Assembly (NCBI GenBank): GCA_028285545.1
Contig: JANQPA010000016.1
Coordinates: 62,001-126,000 of the forward strand
Reading direction: 5' to 3'
Length of the DNA: 64,000 nucleotides
From: Saprospiraceae bacterium
GTDB lineage: Bacteria > Bacteroidota > Bacteroidia > Chitinophagales > Saprospiraceae
The notes beneath the pieces were generated by a model. That model worked only from the letters and a program-made list of their open reading frames with translations, searched no databases and had not been told where the DNA came from. The number at the start of each line of letters is the position of its first letter. Within the stretch, counting starts at the first letter, position 1. The position numbers and the translations under genes were made by a program. This document shows, piece after piece, positions 52,608 to 61,265 of this stretch.

Positions 52608-55283
52608 TTAATTTTGTATGACCCATAGATATATTCCGGGATCATCTGGATCTTCCATACATATTAGAGTTACCGTATCTCCATCACTCAAGTTGATTAA
52701 GCTGAAATTGACTCCTGCTGATAAGATCTGATTGGCTCCTCCAGCTGATAATTGTACATTTCCTCCTGTTTCTGTTGCTATCACTCTTATTCTTTTTCCT
52801 TCATAAAAGGTAGAGGTAGCGGGGAGGAGTACTTGAGAGTTACCGGCACTTGCATAGACCCAAAGGTTAATTTCCTGTAGGTTTACATTAGCTAAAAACT
52901 CATTTCCCACATTATAGTCTACATCGGCTACACTCTTAGAGGTGGAAACTATAATGGTATCGTTTTGAAATGGACCTCGATTGTACCAGGAAGTATCAGC
53001 CCACTCTGGGGGGTTGGTAGCATCTCCGAATATTCCTGCTTTGGTGCATCTTAGGTAGTCAATGTCATCCACTCCCCTTTTTTTCCATTCTGACCCTTCC
53101 CTTATATAGCCTGTGCCGGGGGAGGTTGAACTACTTTTTGCTGAAGGAAAAGTGTTCACAATCAATTCCTCACTTATAGTTGCTGTAGCATTATTGGACA
53201 TCACATAAGTAGAATCATTTACCATGGTTTTTATATAAGTTCCTGCCGGAAAATTGCCATTCCTTATTTTGATTCCTACAGATGGTTGATAGCCATATAC
53301 ATTTCTGACCGTATCCTCGCCACTGGCAATATCTCCCCAAAAGGGAAGCGTCAATATTTCTGGATTAATTTGGTACAAAGTTGCTGTAAATGTATTGGGG
53401 CCATTGCTTGGAGGATATCCACAATAAATAGTATCTCCCTCTATTTTTATCACCCAACCAACTACCATGTCATTGACTACTTGTCCTAATAAGGTGGTAT
53501 AATTCTGTGAAGAGATGATATTGTCATATTTCTGATAAGATCCCGGCTTAGTAGCTGTGAATTTATATACTAAAGTATCTAGTCCAGAAGTATCTAAAGT
53601 ATCTCTTGTTACTTCCACACTAGCTTCTACTAAGCCTAAATAAAAAGGCCAGCCATTAGAACCACTATAAGTCCATCCACCTTGACTGAAGGAATAGTCT
53701 CCACTCCCTATAAATTGATTTTGTACTTGATTAAAAGCGTCATCCTCATCAACATATTTTATTTGCAAATCACTACCATTGGCATTAAAGGGAGCGTAAA
53801 ACTCTGAATCATAAATCTTGATCATGTCAAATCGCTGATCCGGTAGAGAACTATTAATTATTCCTCCTACCTCCAAATGACACCTCCTGAACTCTATATA
53901 GTCTCCATTCATATAAAGAGGAACCGGAACTACACCATTACTAAAAAATTGAACAGAGCAATCATTAAAATAAACTGGATTGCTCCCCGCATTTAAAGTC
54001 AAATAGGCTATTGGTTCATCAACATTTTTATTAAACTTAAACTGACACTGATTAAAGGAGGTATAGGTAGCATCACAAGTCCCTATACTAAACAATCCTT
54101 CGAAATAGCAATTGTCCATTCGAATAGGTCCAAATCCAGTTGTTACATCAAATATTTGTCGAATAATTCCAGCTCCATTGACATTCCGAATACTTGGAGG
54201 AGTACCTGAAGCGTCATTAGCCACTAAAGTTCCAAAATCAAAAATGTAAATATTATCAATTGAGTTTTGTCGAGATTGACTAGATCGAGTATACCAACCT
54301 ATACCAACCTTTTCTACATGAGAGTTTGTTAGTCGGATATTATCTCCATTTTGATTCACTCCGCCAGGATTAATGGCAATACCGACATAAGAATAAGCAA
54401 TCGAAACTCCTTCAATGGTAAATTGGGAGGTTTCAGAAAAACTGCTACTGTATGAAGTAGACCAAAGAGGATATTTTGAGGCCGATCCGTTTGAAAAAGG
54501 ATCTATTACAATAGCTGCATTGGGACTATCTCCATCAGTTCTAACAAATTGAGAAAAATAAGTTGCTAACTCAGCATTAGTATAATTCAGCAAAGTATCT
54601 TTACTAAAATTTCCATTGAGTCCATCAGCACAAAAAATGGCCATGTTTTTGATAACACAGTTTCTACAGCCTTGAGAGCCTATTCCAAAAGAGAAGGGAT
54701 CAAACTCTATTGTAGTAGCATTAAAATCTCCATAAGCATATCCCACGCCCTCTAAAGTTAAAGTCTCAAAAGTTGCAATAGGTGTCTTATCAGTAGTAGA
54801 TACCGTTCTATTCATTACAACCCCTGTATCCAACTGATATTTTCCAGCTCCAAAGACTAGGGTACTTTGAGCACTGCTTATTGAGGAACTAAGCTGAGGA
54901 TCTTTAATAAGAATATAATTAATAGCTTCCTGGATATAAAAATCATCAGCTTGACCATCACTAGGGATGGCTCCAAAATGGTTTGCATGATATTTATTAC
55001 CAATTGGTTGGACTTCAGCAAACTTCCCATTGGCCGTAGGGATGGCTCCAACACCAATAAATCTGGAAGAGGTAGAATTTTTGATTTTAAAGATAGCTCT
55101 GGGATGAACATTTCCCACCTCGATGTAATCTCCTTCATTTGGTGAGGTAGATGAAATATCTGCAATTTCATCTACAAAATATCGAGGTATTTGTCTGGGC
55201 TTCAATTGATACTGCCCTAGGCAAATAGTCCAGCTAAAAAAACTAAATAAAAGTAATATTTTACTTTTCATCATTCTCATCAA
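52608..55283 (-). CDS. Secreted beta-helix (pectate-lyase-fold) protein, probable receptor-binding or depolymerase spike
   Basis: An 891-residue protein with a Sec signal peptide (about 1-23, ending CLGQ). The pectate_lyase_3-type entry motif NHFGAIPSDGQADDFYIQEAI is at about residues 97-117, followed by beta-helix-like repeats (TLEGVGYAYG, RNCVIKNMAI, FTIEGVSIAYSYVGI, IRMDNCYFEG). Beta-sandwich domains fill the C-terminal half. This is the fold of many phage tailspikes and polysaccharide lyases. A signal peptide on such a protein is odd for a cytoplasmically assembled virion and suggests export or membrane insertion. It overlaps the next gene upstream by 4 bp. Confidence 0.8.
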   Translation of the reverse strand: MMRMMKSKILLLFSFFSWTICLGQYQLKPRQIPRYFVDEIADISSTSPNEGDYIEVGNVHPRAIFKIKNSTSSRFIGVGAIPTANGKFAEVQPIGNKYHANHFGAIPSDGQADDFYIQEAINYILIKDPQLSSSISSAQSTLVFGAGKYQLDTGVVMNRTVSTTDKTPIATFETLTLEGVGYAYGDFNATTIEFDPFSFGIGSQGCRNCVIKNMAIFCADGLNGNFSKDTLLNYTNAELATYFSQFVRTDGDSPNAAIVIDPFSNGSASKYPLWSTSYSSSFSETSQFTIEGVSIAYSYVGIAINPGGVNQNGDNIRLTNSHVEKVGIGWYTRSSQSRQNSIDNIYIFDFGTLVANDASGTPPSIRNVNGAGIIRQIFDVTTGFGPIRMDNCYFEGLFSIGTCDATYTSFNQCQFKFNKNVDEPIAYLTLNAGSNPVYFNDCSVQFFSNGVVPVPLYMNGDYIEFRRCHLEVGGIINSSLPDQRFDMIKIYDSEFYAPFNANGSDLQIKYVDEDDAFNQVQNQFIGSGDYSFSQGGWTYSGSNGWPFYLGLVEASVEVTRDTLDTSGLDTLVYKFTATKPGSYQKYDNIISSQNYTTLLGQVVNDMVVGWVIKIEGDTIYCGYPPSNGPNTFTATLYQINPEILTLPFWGDIASGEDTVRNVYGYQPSVGIKIRNGNFPAGTYIKTMVNDSTYVMSNNATATISEELIVNTFPSAKSSSTSPGTGYIREGSEWKKRGVDDIDYLRCTKAGIFGDATNPPEWADTSWYNRGPFQNDTIIVSTSKSVADVDYNVGNEFLANVNLQEINLWVYASAGNSQVLLPATSTFYEGKRIRVIATETGGNVQLSAGGANQILSAGVNFSLINLSDGDTVTLICMEDPDDPGIYLWVIQN

Positions 55284-56938
55284 TATTTATGGTATAAATC
55301 CCAATTGGACACCAAATCATTTATCTCCTGATCCGTCAATACTCCCTTAAATACATAAGCACCATATATTTTACCATTCATATTACTGCTGGCTATATTT
55401 CTGGCACCAAACACCAATCCTGAATAATCTGCTCCTTCAGTATAAATTGAACTGGTCACTTTTGAACCTACTTCAGCTTTTGTGCTTGCCAGAAAACCTC
55501 TTATAGTGGCTCCATTAGAAGGATCATGAGTAGTGGCATAGATGTAAGGGGTGTCTGCTAAAACAGTATAATTATGGTTTTGGGTTTCATCTCCACCACT
55601 TGCTCCTAATTGTAGTCTCATCACATTATTGACATAATTATTAAAGCCATTATTGGTCCCTGATCGACGGCCATAAACAAAATGTTGGCTTCCATCAACA
55701 TTATCGGCTGCTAGTTCAAACTTTACTACCACTGTAAAGACGGTGTCTAAGCCGGAGGATAAAGTGGAAATGACTTCCCCTGTACCATCTGTAAATCCAA
55801 TATAAGCTGGAAAAGTAGACACTAAATCAGGTCGGTTTCCAGGAAAAGTACCACCAGTAAATGAAATTGAATTATAGGGATCGGTATAACTAACTATTTC
55901 TCCACCGCTCAAACTGGAATAGTCTGCATCAGGAACAAGAATAAAAGCAACCTCATTATCAGTAAAACTTTCCACCGTAATATTAAATTCAGGAATGATC
56001 CGATCTGATTGATTATAGCCATCAGTTAGTAAAGAATACCGATCTCGAATTTCAATCTTATTGGTATCAATGGCCTTAAAAACGAGCTGTTCTAAAATAG
56101 AATCCGGAGTAGATTGGTATTTCTTAAAATCATAAGGCTGATAATAATTGACTCCTCGATCAAAAACAGAATCCGGAAAAACCAGAATGCCAGAATAAGC
56201 AATGATCACCGAATCCGAATTGTGAATCTGAAAAGCAAAGGCATCCGGATAAAGTGTATCTCGAGCTGCTGTGCTGGCATGCCAGCCACTAGTGTTAGAG
56301 CTAAGCCCAATCAAACCCATGGAATCCAGGCGAGTTTGATCTATACCGGCAATGATGGGGATGGTATCTAAAATGGCCTTTCCTTGAAAGATCACCGCTT
56401 TTCTAAGCACCTCTAAATCAGCCTGAGTTTCTTCATGGTAGGCAAGTTCTTTAAAACCTTGATCTCCATATGGAGCTTGAACACGCAAAGAATCCTCTGC
56501 TGAATCGGTATCCTTAAAAAATTCTCGGGTATTAACGGGTGCTGTAGACTGCCCTCGAATGGGAGGGCTGGTAATGGTACCCAGACCTGAGAGATCCACC
56601 GTTGATTTATCTCCTCCATTGATGACCAGTTCTAAAGTGGATCCGTTTAGTTGAAAGGTATCTATGGTCACTTCTGAGATGCCACAAAGGGTATCACAAT
56701 AGCCAAATGAAAAAGAGCCACCGGCTGAAACATCTACAATATTTTGATAAGCATCGTGATAGAATAAAGTTATTCGTTGATTCGATCGGGAAGAAACCAG
56801 GACATAACGGTTTAAGGAGGAATCTACACCATTATAATTCCAACAAATTGGCTCCGCCTCAATGGCGTTTTTTTGCGCCATTACAGAGGCAGGAGCCAGC
56901 ATATATCCCACTAACAATATCAAAATTAGTTTTCTCAT
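55280..56938 (-). CDS. Secreted fibre-like protein with C-terminal LamG-type jelly-roll
   Basis: A 552-residue protein with a signal peptide (LILILLVGYMLAPASVMAQ). An N-terminal module with two Cys-containing strands (PICWNYNGVDSSLNRY ... GYCDTLCG) is shared with the next protein upstream. The middle is beta-rich, and the C-terminal ~200 residues look like a concanavalin/LamG jelly-roll (TVFTVVVKFELAADNVDG, FVYGRRSGTNN, MNGKIYGAYVFKGVLTDQEI). LamG domains bind glycans. It is a likely receptor-recognition fibre. No catalytic residues were seen. Confidence 0.75.
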   Translation of the reverse strand: MRKLILILLVGYMLAPASVMAQKNAIEAEPICWNYNGVDSSLNRYVLVSSRSNQRITLFYHDAYQNIVDVSAGGSFSFGYCDTLCGISEVTIDTFQLNGSTLELVINGGDKSTVDLSGLGTITSPPIRGQSTAPVNTREFFKDTDSAEDSLRVQAPYGDQGFKELAYHEETQADLEVLRKAVIFQGKAILDTIPIIAGIDQTRLDSMGLIGLSSNTSGWHASTAARDTLYPDAFAFQIHNSDSVIIAYSGILVFPDSVFDRGVNYYQPYDFKKYQSTPDSILEQLVFKAIDTNKIEIRDRYSLLTDGYNQSDRIIPEFNITVESFTDNEVAFILVPDADYSSLSGGEIVSYTDPYNSISFTGGTFPGNRPDLVSTFPAYIGFTDGTGEVISTLSSGLDTVFTVVVKFELAADNVDGSQHFVYGRRSGTNNGFNNYVNNVMRLQLGASGGDETQNHNYTVLADTPYIYATTHDPSNGATIRGFLASTKAEVGSKVTSSIYTEGADYSGLVFGARNIASSNMNGKIYGAYVFKGVLTDQEINDLVSNWDLYHKY

Positions 56939-56950
56939 AGTACGGCTTAC

Positions 56951-57748
56951 CTAAAACCTGTAAAATTGTACCCAACCTCCGCTAAGGGTATCCAAATTTT
57001 GAACTTGATAAACTACATTTCCTGGACTTGGATTCGTTTGCAAAACCTCAATATTATAGCTCTCCTTGTCAATAAAGGTTAGTGTTGTAGAACTACGAAT
57101 TAAGGGTTCCATTAATAATTCATCCGCTTCCGTAAACCAGTTAGTACTAATAGTAAAATTGAAATGACCACTACCATCTAGTAAACCAGATCTACCAACT
57201 ACATCTACAGATCTTAAGTATACATTTGCGGGAACAGTAAGTGTATAAGATTTCCCAACTGAATCAAGGGTAGGGGTAGTATTCCCAAAGTATCTTAAAC
57301 TTAAGGAGCCTCCACCTCCACTAAAATTAGTTTGAGTCTGATTGAATGGGAAAAAATTGGTTTTGGATTCATAGCGACTATTAGAAGAATTATAAGCCAA
57401 AACTTCGCCATCCGTAGGTGTTCCGGTGTTTACATCTGTTAAATCACTTAAAACCGTTGCTCCGCCACTGGATCCGCTTCCTTCACAAGGACAGCACCAA
57501 CCATTTTTTAAAGTGGATCCACCTGGTACACTCACGTTTTGCCCTTGAGCATTAACATAAAAAAGCACCCTTGAAGATTGAGCAGAACCACTCAGTAAGT
57601 CAAAGCGAATTAAATTACTATCTACACTTGTTTTCCAGCAAACAGGGGTAGATAGGATTTCTTTTTGGAAATCTGAAAAAGTAGGAGAATGGGTAGATCC
57701 TCCTACTAAAAGCGCTAGCGTTACCATTGTTAAAGCAATATTCTTCAT
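56951..57748 (-). CDS. Secreted protein sharing its N-terminal module with its neighbour
   Basis: A 265-residue protein with a signal peptide (MKNIALTMVTLALLVGGSTHS). Residues about 33-90 (STPVCWKTSVDSNLIRFDLL, RVLFYVNAQGQNVSVPGGS, then GWCCPCEG) align with the same module at the start of the 552-residue protein downstream. The remainder is beta-rich and Ser/Thr-rich, including a VLSDLTDVNTGTPTDGEVLAYN segment of a kind common in phage fibre proteins. It is a probable adaptor or short fibre. Confidence 0.75.
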   Translation of the reverse strand: MKNIALTMVTLALLVGGSTHSPTFSDFQKEILSTPVCWKTSVDSNLIRFDLLSGSAQSSRVLFYVNAQGQNVSVPGGSTLKNGWCCPCEGSGSSGGATVLSDLTDVNTGTPTDGEVLAYNSSNSRYESKTNFFPFNQTQTNFSGGGGSLSLRYFGNTTPTLDSVGKSYTLTVPANVYLRSVDVVGRSGLLDGSGHFNFTISTNWFTEADELLMEPLIRSSTTLTFIDKESYNIEVLQTNPSPGNVVYQVQNLDTLSGGWVQFYRF

Positions 57749-57754
57749 TGTTGT

Positions 57755-58087
57755 CTACATTTCAGCATAGGTGATAAATAGTCTTGCCCCATTCCCATTT
57801 CCAGTTATAGCAGGCAGTTTGAATGTTTTTCCTGTAGAAGGGTCTACAAAAGATTTCCATTCTTCTTCCCTTCCAGGACTCCAACTTTGTCCATTAACCG
57901 TTGCCTCTACTTCATCGTCTCCAGTTTGCACAAAACCAGCGTTTTTTATTTTTACCCAAATAGTTTTTTCAGGGATATTAAAGGAGCCAGTTGTTTCCAG
58001 AGTAGTAATATTGAAATTGTCAGCATTAGAGGATACACTAACACTGCCACCAGAACCCATTCCTAAATTGGCTTGTATGAAGGCCAT
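57755..58087 (-). CDS. Small beta-rich structural candidate
   Basis: A 110-residue protein with no signal peptide, Gly/Ser-rich at the start and beta strands throughout (TIWVKIKNAGFVQTGDDEVEATVNG, GARLFITYAEM). It lies between the capsid-type genes and the secreted fibres, so it could be a vertex, spike or penton component. This is inferred from position. Confidence 0.6.
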   Translation of the reverse strand: MAFIQANLGMGSGGSVSVSSNADNFNITTLETTGSFNIPEKTIWVKIKNAGFVQTGDDEVEATVNGQSWSPGREEEWKSFVDPSTGKTFKLPAITGNGNGARLFITYAEM

Positions 58088-58090
58088 GCT

Positions 58091-58387
58091 TTACTTTTGA
58101 ACGTAGTTTGCAAATTTCTTATCAGCTGGTATTAACAGCATCCCCTGTAGTTTATTGGTAGTTCCACCAGAAAAGATCACATCAATTTTTACCGATAAAA
58201 TCGAATTCCTTTCATCACTTACTCCAAATTGGACAGATCCAGAAGGCGGAATTTCAAAATGACGATTTAGAATAACAGTGCTGTCTCCAGCATTATGAAA
58301 ACTAATGCTGGTACAGTTGTATCGATAAGGCCCTGGTTCCGTAATTGGTGGAATGGTATGAAGATCTAACTGTAATAGATTATTCAT
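58091..58387 (-). CDS. Small beta-rich structural candidate
   Basis: A 98-residue protein with a beta pattern (NCTSISFHNAGDSTVILNRHF, SVQFGVSDERNSILSVKIDVIF). No membrane helix or signal. The start overlaps the upstream gene by 8 bp and it ends 3 bp before the next gene. It may be a minor capsid or spike protein. No family is recognised. Confidence 0.6.
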   Translation of the reverse strand: MNNLLQLDLHTIPPITEPGPYRYNCTSISFHNAGDSTVILNRHFEIPPSGSVQFGVSDERNSILSVKIDVIFSGGTTNKLQGMLLIPADKKFANYVQK

Positions 58388-59120
58388 TATTTACATTTTG
58401 AAAAAAGCTTAGACACATCTCTGGATTTTTGGCAAAGACCTCCCTAACCTTATCCAGGAATCCATAAAACGCTTCCTCACTTTGAAAATAAGGTCGAATT
58501 TGATCGAGTAAGGGCATGATCCGATCACCATCGTAATAAGTGCCTCCCTCATCCGTCATGGGTTCCGCCTGGATGGAAGGGTTGATTCCTGAAGGGCCTC
58601 CTTTTTTTAGGAATCCACCTAAGAGGCCTGCTACCTGGTTCAAATCGACTTCCTCCACTACCTTTTCAAATAATCGTTCTCCAAAACTTAGTTTGGCTTC
58701 ATTTTCAGCGGCCAGATCTTCTACTCTTCTTTCTAGCTCCCAGGTTCTTCTTTCCTGAGCAATTCTTCTGTCTACTTCATCTTGAGGGACATAACCCAAC
58801 ATGGGAGCGCCGTAACCATAACCTCGAATGCCATGAACTTTGGGAGGCATATTCAAGGATATTTTGGTACGAGGGCCTCTATTGTTATGTAAGGGCATAA
58901 AAAGAGTGAATTCCCCTCCCTCATTTGAGGACATTTTCAAAATGGATTTTAACTTCATCCAAGATTCATCCACATCGCTCATGTCCATCTCTTGTGAATT
59001 AAACTTGTCATTTGAAATCTTGTCCATATGCCCATTGTAAAGCTTCCATTTAGGACTGTCAATAGACTTAAACCAGACCTCTAGATCTTCCAAATTACTG
59101 ATATGTCCCTTTGTAGGCAT
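58380..59120 (-). CDS. Hypothetical protein with central coiled coil
   Basis: A 246-residue protein. A charged N-terminal region (LEDLEVWFKSIDSPKWKLYNG) precedes a coiled coil at about 120-150 (DRRIAQERRTWELERRVEDLAAENEAKL) and a Gly-rich turn (LLGGFLKKGGPSG). The helical C-terminus ends FLSFFQNV-like. It overlaps its upstream neighbour by 1 bp. The plan resembles a scaffolding or minor structural protein. No family is recognised. Confidence 0.65.
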   Translation of the reverse strand: MPTKGHISNLEDLEVWFKSIDSPKWKLYNGHMDKISNDKFNSQEMDMSDVDESWMKLKSILKMSSNEGGEFTLFMPLHNNRGPRTKISLNMPPKVHGIRGYGYGAPMLGYVPQDEVDRRIAQERRTWELERRVEDLAAENEAKLSFGERLFEKVVEEVDLNQVAGLLGGFLKKGGPSGINPSIQAEPMTDEGGTYYDGDRIMPLLDQIRPYFQSEEAFYGFLDKVREVFAKNPEMCLSFFQNVNNE

Positions 59121-59554
59121 TACTGATTGAGATATACAAAATGAAGTAAAATGCTTTCTCCTACCGTGATCTTATCAGCCGGTGTAGTTGGATTCGCTAC
59201 TGTAATAAATGACCTGGTGGGAGTCAATTTTGATAACATCACTTCCATAATCTGCCGATCTTCAGAAGTGATGGCCAGCTGCCTTAATGGATGATGAGAA
59301 ATAATTTCCGTATTCTCACAAACGAGCGTTACATAAGCTGAATTCAATCCATTATCTGAAATGATGGGCCGGTCTGTCTCTGGAGCATAGGCATTATCAT
59401 TTGGGTTATCAGAAGTAAAAACCCCTACAATTACCTTTTCTCTTAAGATGGCATCATCCGGAAAATTATACTTCCCACTTAAGTTCTCAATCTTGATATC
59501 CACCACATGAGTCCTGACCTGGTCACCGTACTTTTCTATTATTGGTTGTAACAT
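59120..59554 (-). CDS. Beta-rich structural candidate
   Basis: A 144-residue protein with alternating strands (QVRTHVVDIKIENLSG, KVIVGVFTSDN, SAYVTLVCENTEII, ITVGESILLHFVYLN). The sequence could form a single jelly-roll. It follows the capsid candidate by 74 bp. A minor capsid or vertex (penton) protein is a reasonable guess; structure prediction would decide it. Confidence 0.6.
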   Translation of the reverse strand: MLQPIIEKYGDQVRTHVVDIKIENLSGKYNFPDDAILREKVIVGVFTSDNPNDNAYAPETDRPIISDNGLNSAYVTLVCENTEIISHHPLRQLAITSEDRQIMEVMLSKLTPTRSFITVANPTTPADKITVGESILLHFVYLNQ

Positions 59555-59628
59555 AATTTAATTGGATTTAGAGTTAGCAGAGGCCAGGATCTGCCTCTGC
59601 CAGCGATCTGTTAACTATAAAACCAAAA

Positions 59629-60375
59629 TTAATATGCGGCATAGCGGCTTAACTTCCTGGCTCCATTCAATACGATGAAACCGTGAAGCAAAATCACCAA
59701 TACATTACTGGTATTTACGGCAGAATTTGAATCATCAATTCCTCCGGCAATAACGGTTTTATCTCCTCCCCCAAGGGTTAGCGTAATCGAGTTGTTATCA
59801 TATCCATCCAGGATTAGGTTAGGTGTAAGGGCAAAGAATCCTCTTTTATCAAGGCCTGGTCCATACTGTGCCGGCTCATCATTAATCTGAGGAGCTGCTT
59901 GCTTTTGAACACCTCTTTCTGGTACATACCTAAAATGGAAGGTTGGAAAATCAATAAAGCGCTCAACAGGAGAGGTTTTTATGGAGATTAATCCATTATA
60001 GATTCCCTCCAGGGCTTGCCACTCTTCCAGGTTAGCAGTGTCGTTTCCAATAAAAACCTGAGGATCCGGGAAAGTATGAAGTGGATAATTGCCATAGCGC
60101 TTAGGAGTGGTGGTTTCATCCTGCTGGGCAATACAGATGGCCATATGGGTAATAAAAAACAGATCATTGGGATTGAGCTTTACTTCCAGCTCTCGATCTG
60201 ATCCTTTATTTTCCCGTATATCAAAAGAATATTGATTTTTAGCAGAGCTAAGGGCCTGCTCCAGGCGAAGGGTTTTTTGGTTGATCTGGAGATTTTTCAT
60301 CCCCGTCTCTTTCTCTACTAAGCCCTGGATCCTGGAATAGATGGCCCGTTCTTCGTTGGTACTTACGTAAACCAT
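59629..60375 (-). CDS. Candidate major capsid protein
   Basis: A 248-residue soluble protein. The middle is strand-rich (YSFDIRENKGSDRELEVKLNPNDLFFITHMAICIAQQ, SPVERFIDFPTFHFRYVPE, LILDGYDNNSITLTLGGGDK, SNVLVILLHGFIVLNG), with a helical N-terminus. Size, beta content, central place in the operon and lack of signal or membrane helix make it the best capsid candidate. A double jelly-roll fold would be expected if the virus is PRD1/FLiP-like, although 248 residues is short for that. The identity is inferred. Confidence 0.55.
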   Translation of the reverse strand: MVYVSTNEERAIYSRIQGLVEKETGMKNLQINQKTLRLEQALSSAKNQYSFDIRENKGSDRELEVKLNPNDLFFITHMAICIAQQDETTTPKRYGNYPLHTFPDPQVFIGNDTANLEEWQALEGIYNGLISIKTSPVERFIDFPTFHFRYVPERGVQKQAAPQINDEPAQYGPGLDKRGFFALTPNLILDGYDNNSITLTLGGGDKTVIAGGIDDSNSAVNTSNVLVILLHGFIVLNGARKLSRYAAY

Positions 60376-60442
60376 TTTAATTTTTGCTTTTGTGTGAAAA
60401 ATGGGCCAAAACAGAGAAAGAAAAGAAAACTACAAGGACTGC

Positions 60443-60799
60443 TTAGTCCACAATCACCATATCAGCGTATTCATTCTGGTATTTTCCGGCTACTCCAGGC
60501 ATTGCATAAGATCCTGAGCTACCATAATTCAGTAAGCCAATACCACTAATGGTACTCAAACCCAATTGCTGAGCAGCGGAGGGAGCAGCTATTCGAATGG
60601 TATCAATAACGGCACTGGCTGCCATACCTACGGCTGCCTCTTTAAAACCTCCTCCTTTCATTCGACTAAGGATAATAGCCCCTGCAGCCTGGGCACCTGC
60701 CCCCAGATATGGGTTGGCTTTTAATGCATCAAAATTGGATATGAAACGACCGCCAATAAACCCAGCAGCTACTTTTACGCCGGTGGTGATCACTTGCAT
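60443..60799 (-). CDS. Small Gly/Ala-rich membrane protein
   Basis: About 118 residues from the ATG at 60799, which has an AAAAGG Shine-Dalgarno-like stretch 7 nt upstream; in-frame ATGs at 60817 and 60847 are alternatives. Glycine-zipper-like hydrophobic segments (GVKVAAGFIGGRFI, GAGAQAAGAIILSRM, AAVGMAASAVIDTI) indicate one to three membrane helices. Such Gly/Ala-rich proteins line the internal membrane or vertices of membrane-containing phages. No family is recognised. Confidence 0.65.
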   Translation of the reverse strand: MQVITTGVKVAAGFIGGRFISNFDALKANPYLGAGAQAAGAIILSRMKGGGFKEAAVGMAASAVIDTIRIAAPSAAQQLGLSTISGIGLLNYGSSGSYAMPGVAGKYQNEYADMVIVD

Positions 60800-60877
60800 A
60801 TTTTTACCTTTTCTCATTCCTCTTATTTTTGATTGACAAGAACACATGATTCTATTGATTAATGATTAAATGCTCTG

Positions 60878-61072
60878 TTATCCCCGGGTATAGACGCACT
60901 TTCCAATCCTTCGCACACTCTTATGTCTAGCTTTGAGGCGTTTGGCTAATGCTTTAGCTCCCGTTTTGGTAGTAGAGCAGCCTTTTTTAGTGTAGATTTT
61001 ACCGCCTATTTTTCGGGTCTTTTTGGAGGATGCGGTACTACTCTTCTTCCTCCCTCTTCTTCTTGTTGCCAT
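60878..61072 (-). CDS. Small, very basic protein
   Basis: 64 residues from the ATG at 61072; a TTG at 61078 is the only longer start. About a third of residues are Arg or Lys (TRRRGRKKSSTASSKKTRK, then AKRLKARHKSVRR), with two cysteines. It is likely to bind or condense nucleic acid in the virion. It overlaps the upstream basic-protein gene by about 35 bp. Confidence 0.7.
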   Translation of the reverse strand: MATRRRGRKKSSTASSKKTRKIGGKIYTKKGCSTTKTGAKALAKRLKARHKSVRRIGKCVYTRG

Positions 61073-61256
61073 TTTCAACTTTATTTTTAATTAAAGAAAT
61101 ATCCTTCATGGTGATCTTGCGACCTTTTTCCAGGTAAAGCCCTAATACATCTATTGCATTCACCTGTCCTGCCTCGATGGCTTTTCTAATATTTTTAGAA
61201 AAGGCTTTTGTAAGCCTTTTTTGTCTTCTTCTTCTAAGTCTTGTGATGTGTCCCAT
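61038..61256 (-). CDS. Small basic helical protein
   Basis: A 72-residue protein: a basic N-terminus (HITRLRRRRQKRLTKAF), a helical middle (NIRKAIEAGQVNAIDVLGLYLEKG) and a Lys/Glu tail. The pair of small basic proteins here is typical of virion DNA-associated proteins. No family is recognised. Confidence 0.65.
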   Translation of the reverse strand: MGHITRLRRRRQKRLTKAFSKNIRKAIEAGQVNAIDVLGLYLEKGRKITMKDISLIKNKVENGNKKKREEEE

Positions 61257-61265
61257 ATCTTGATT

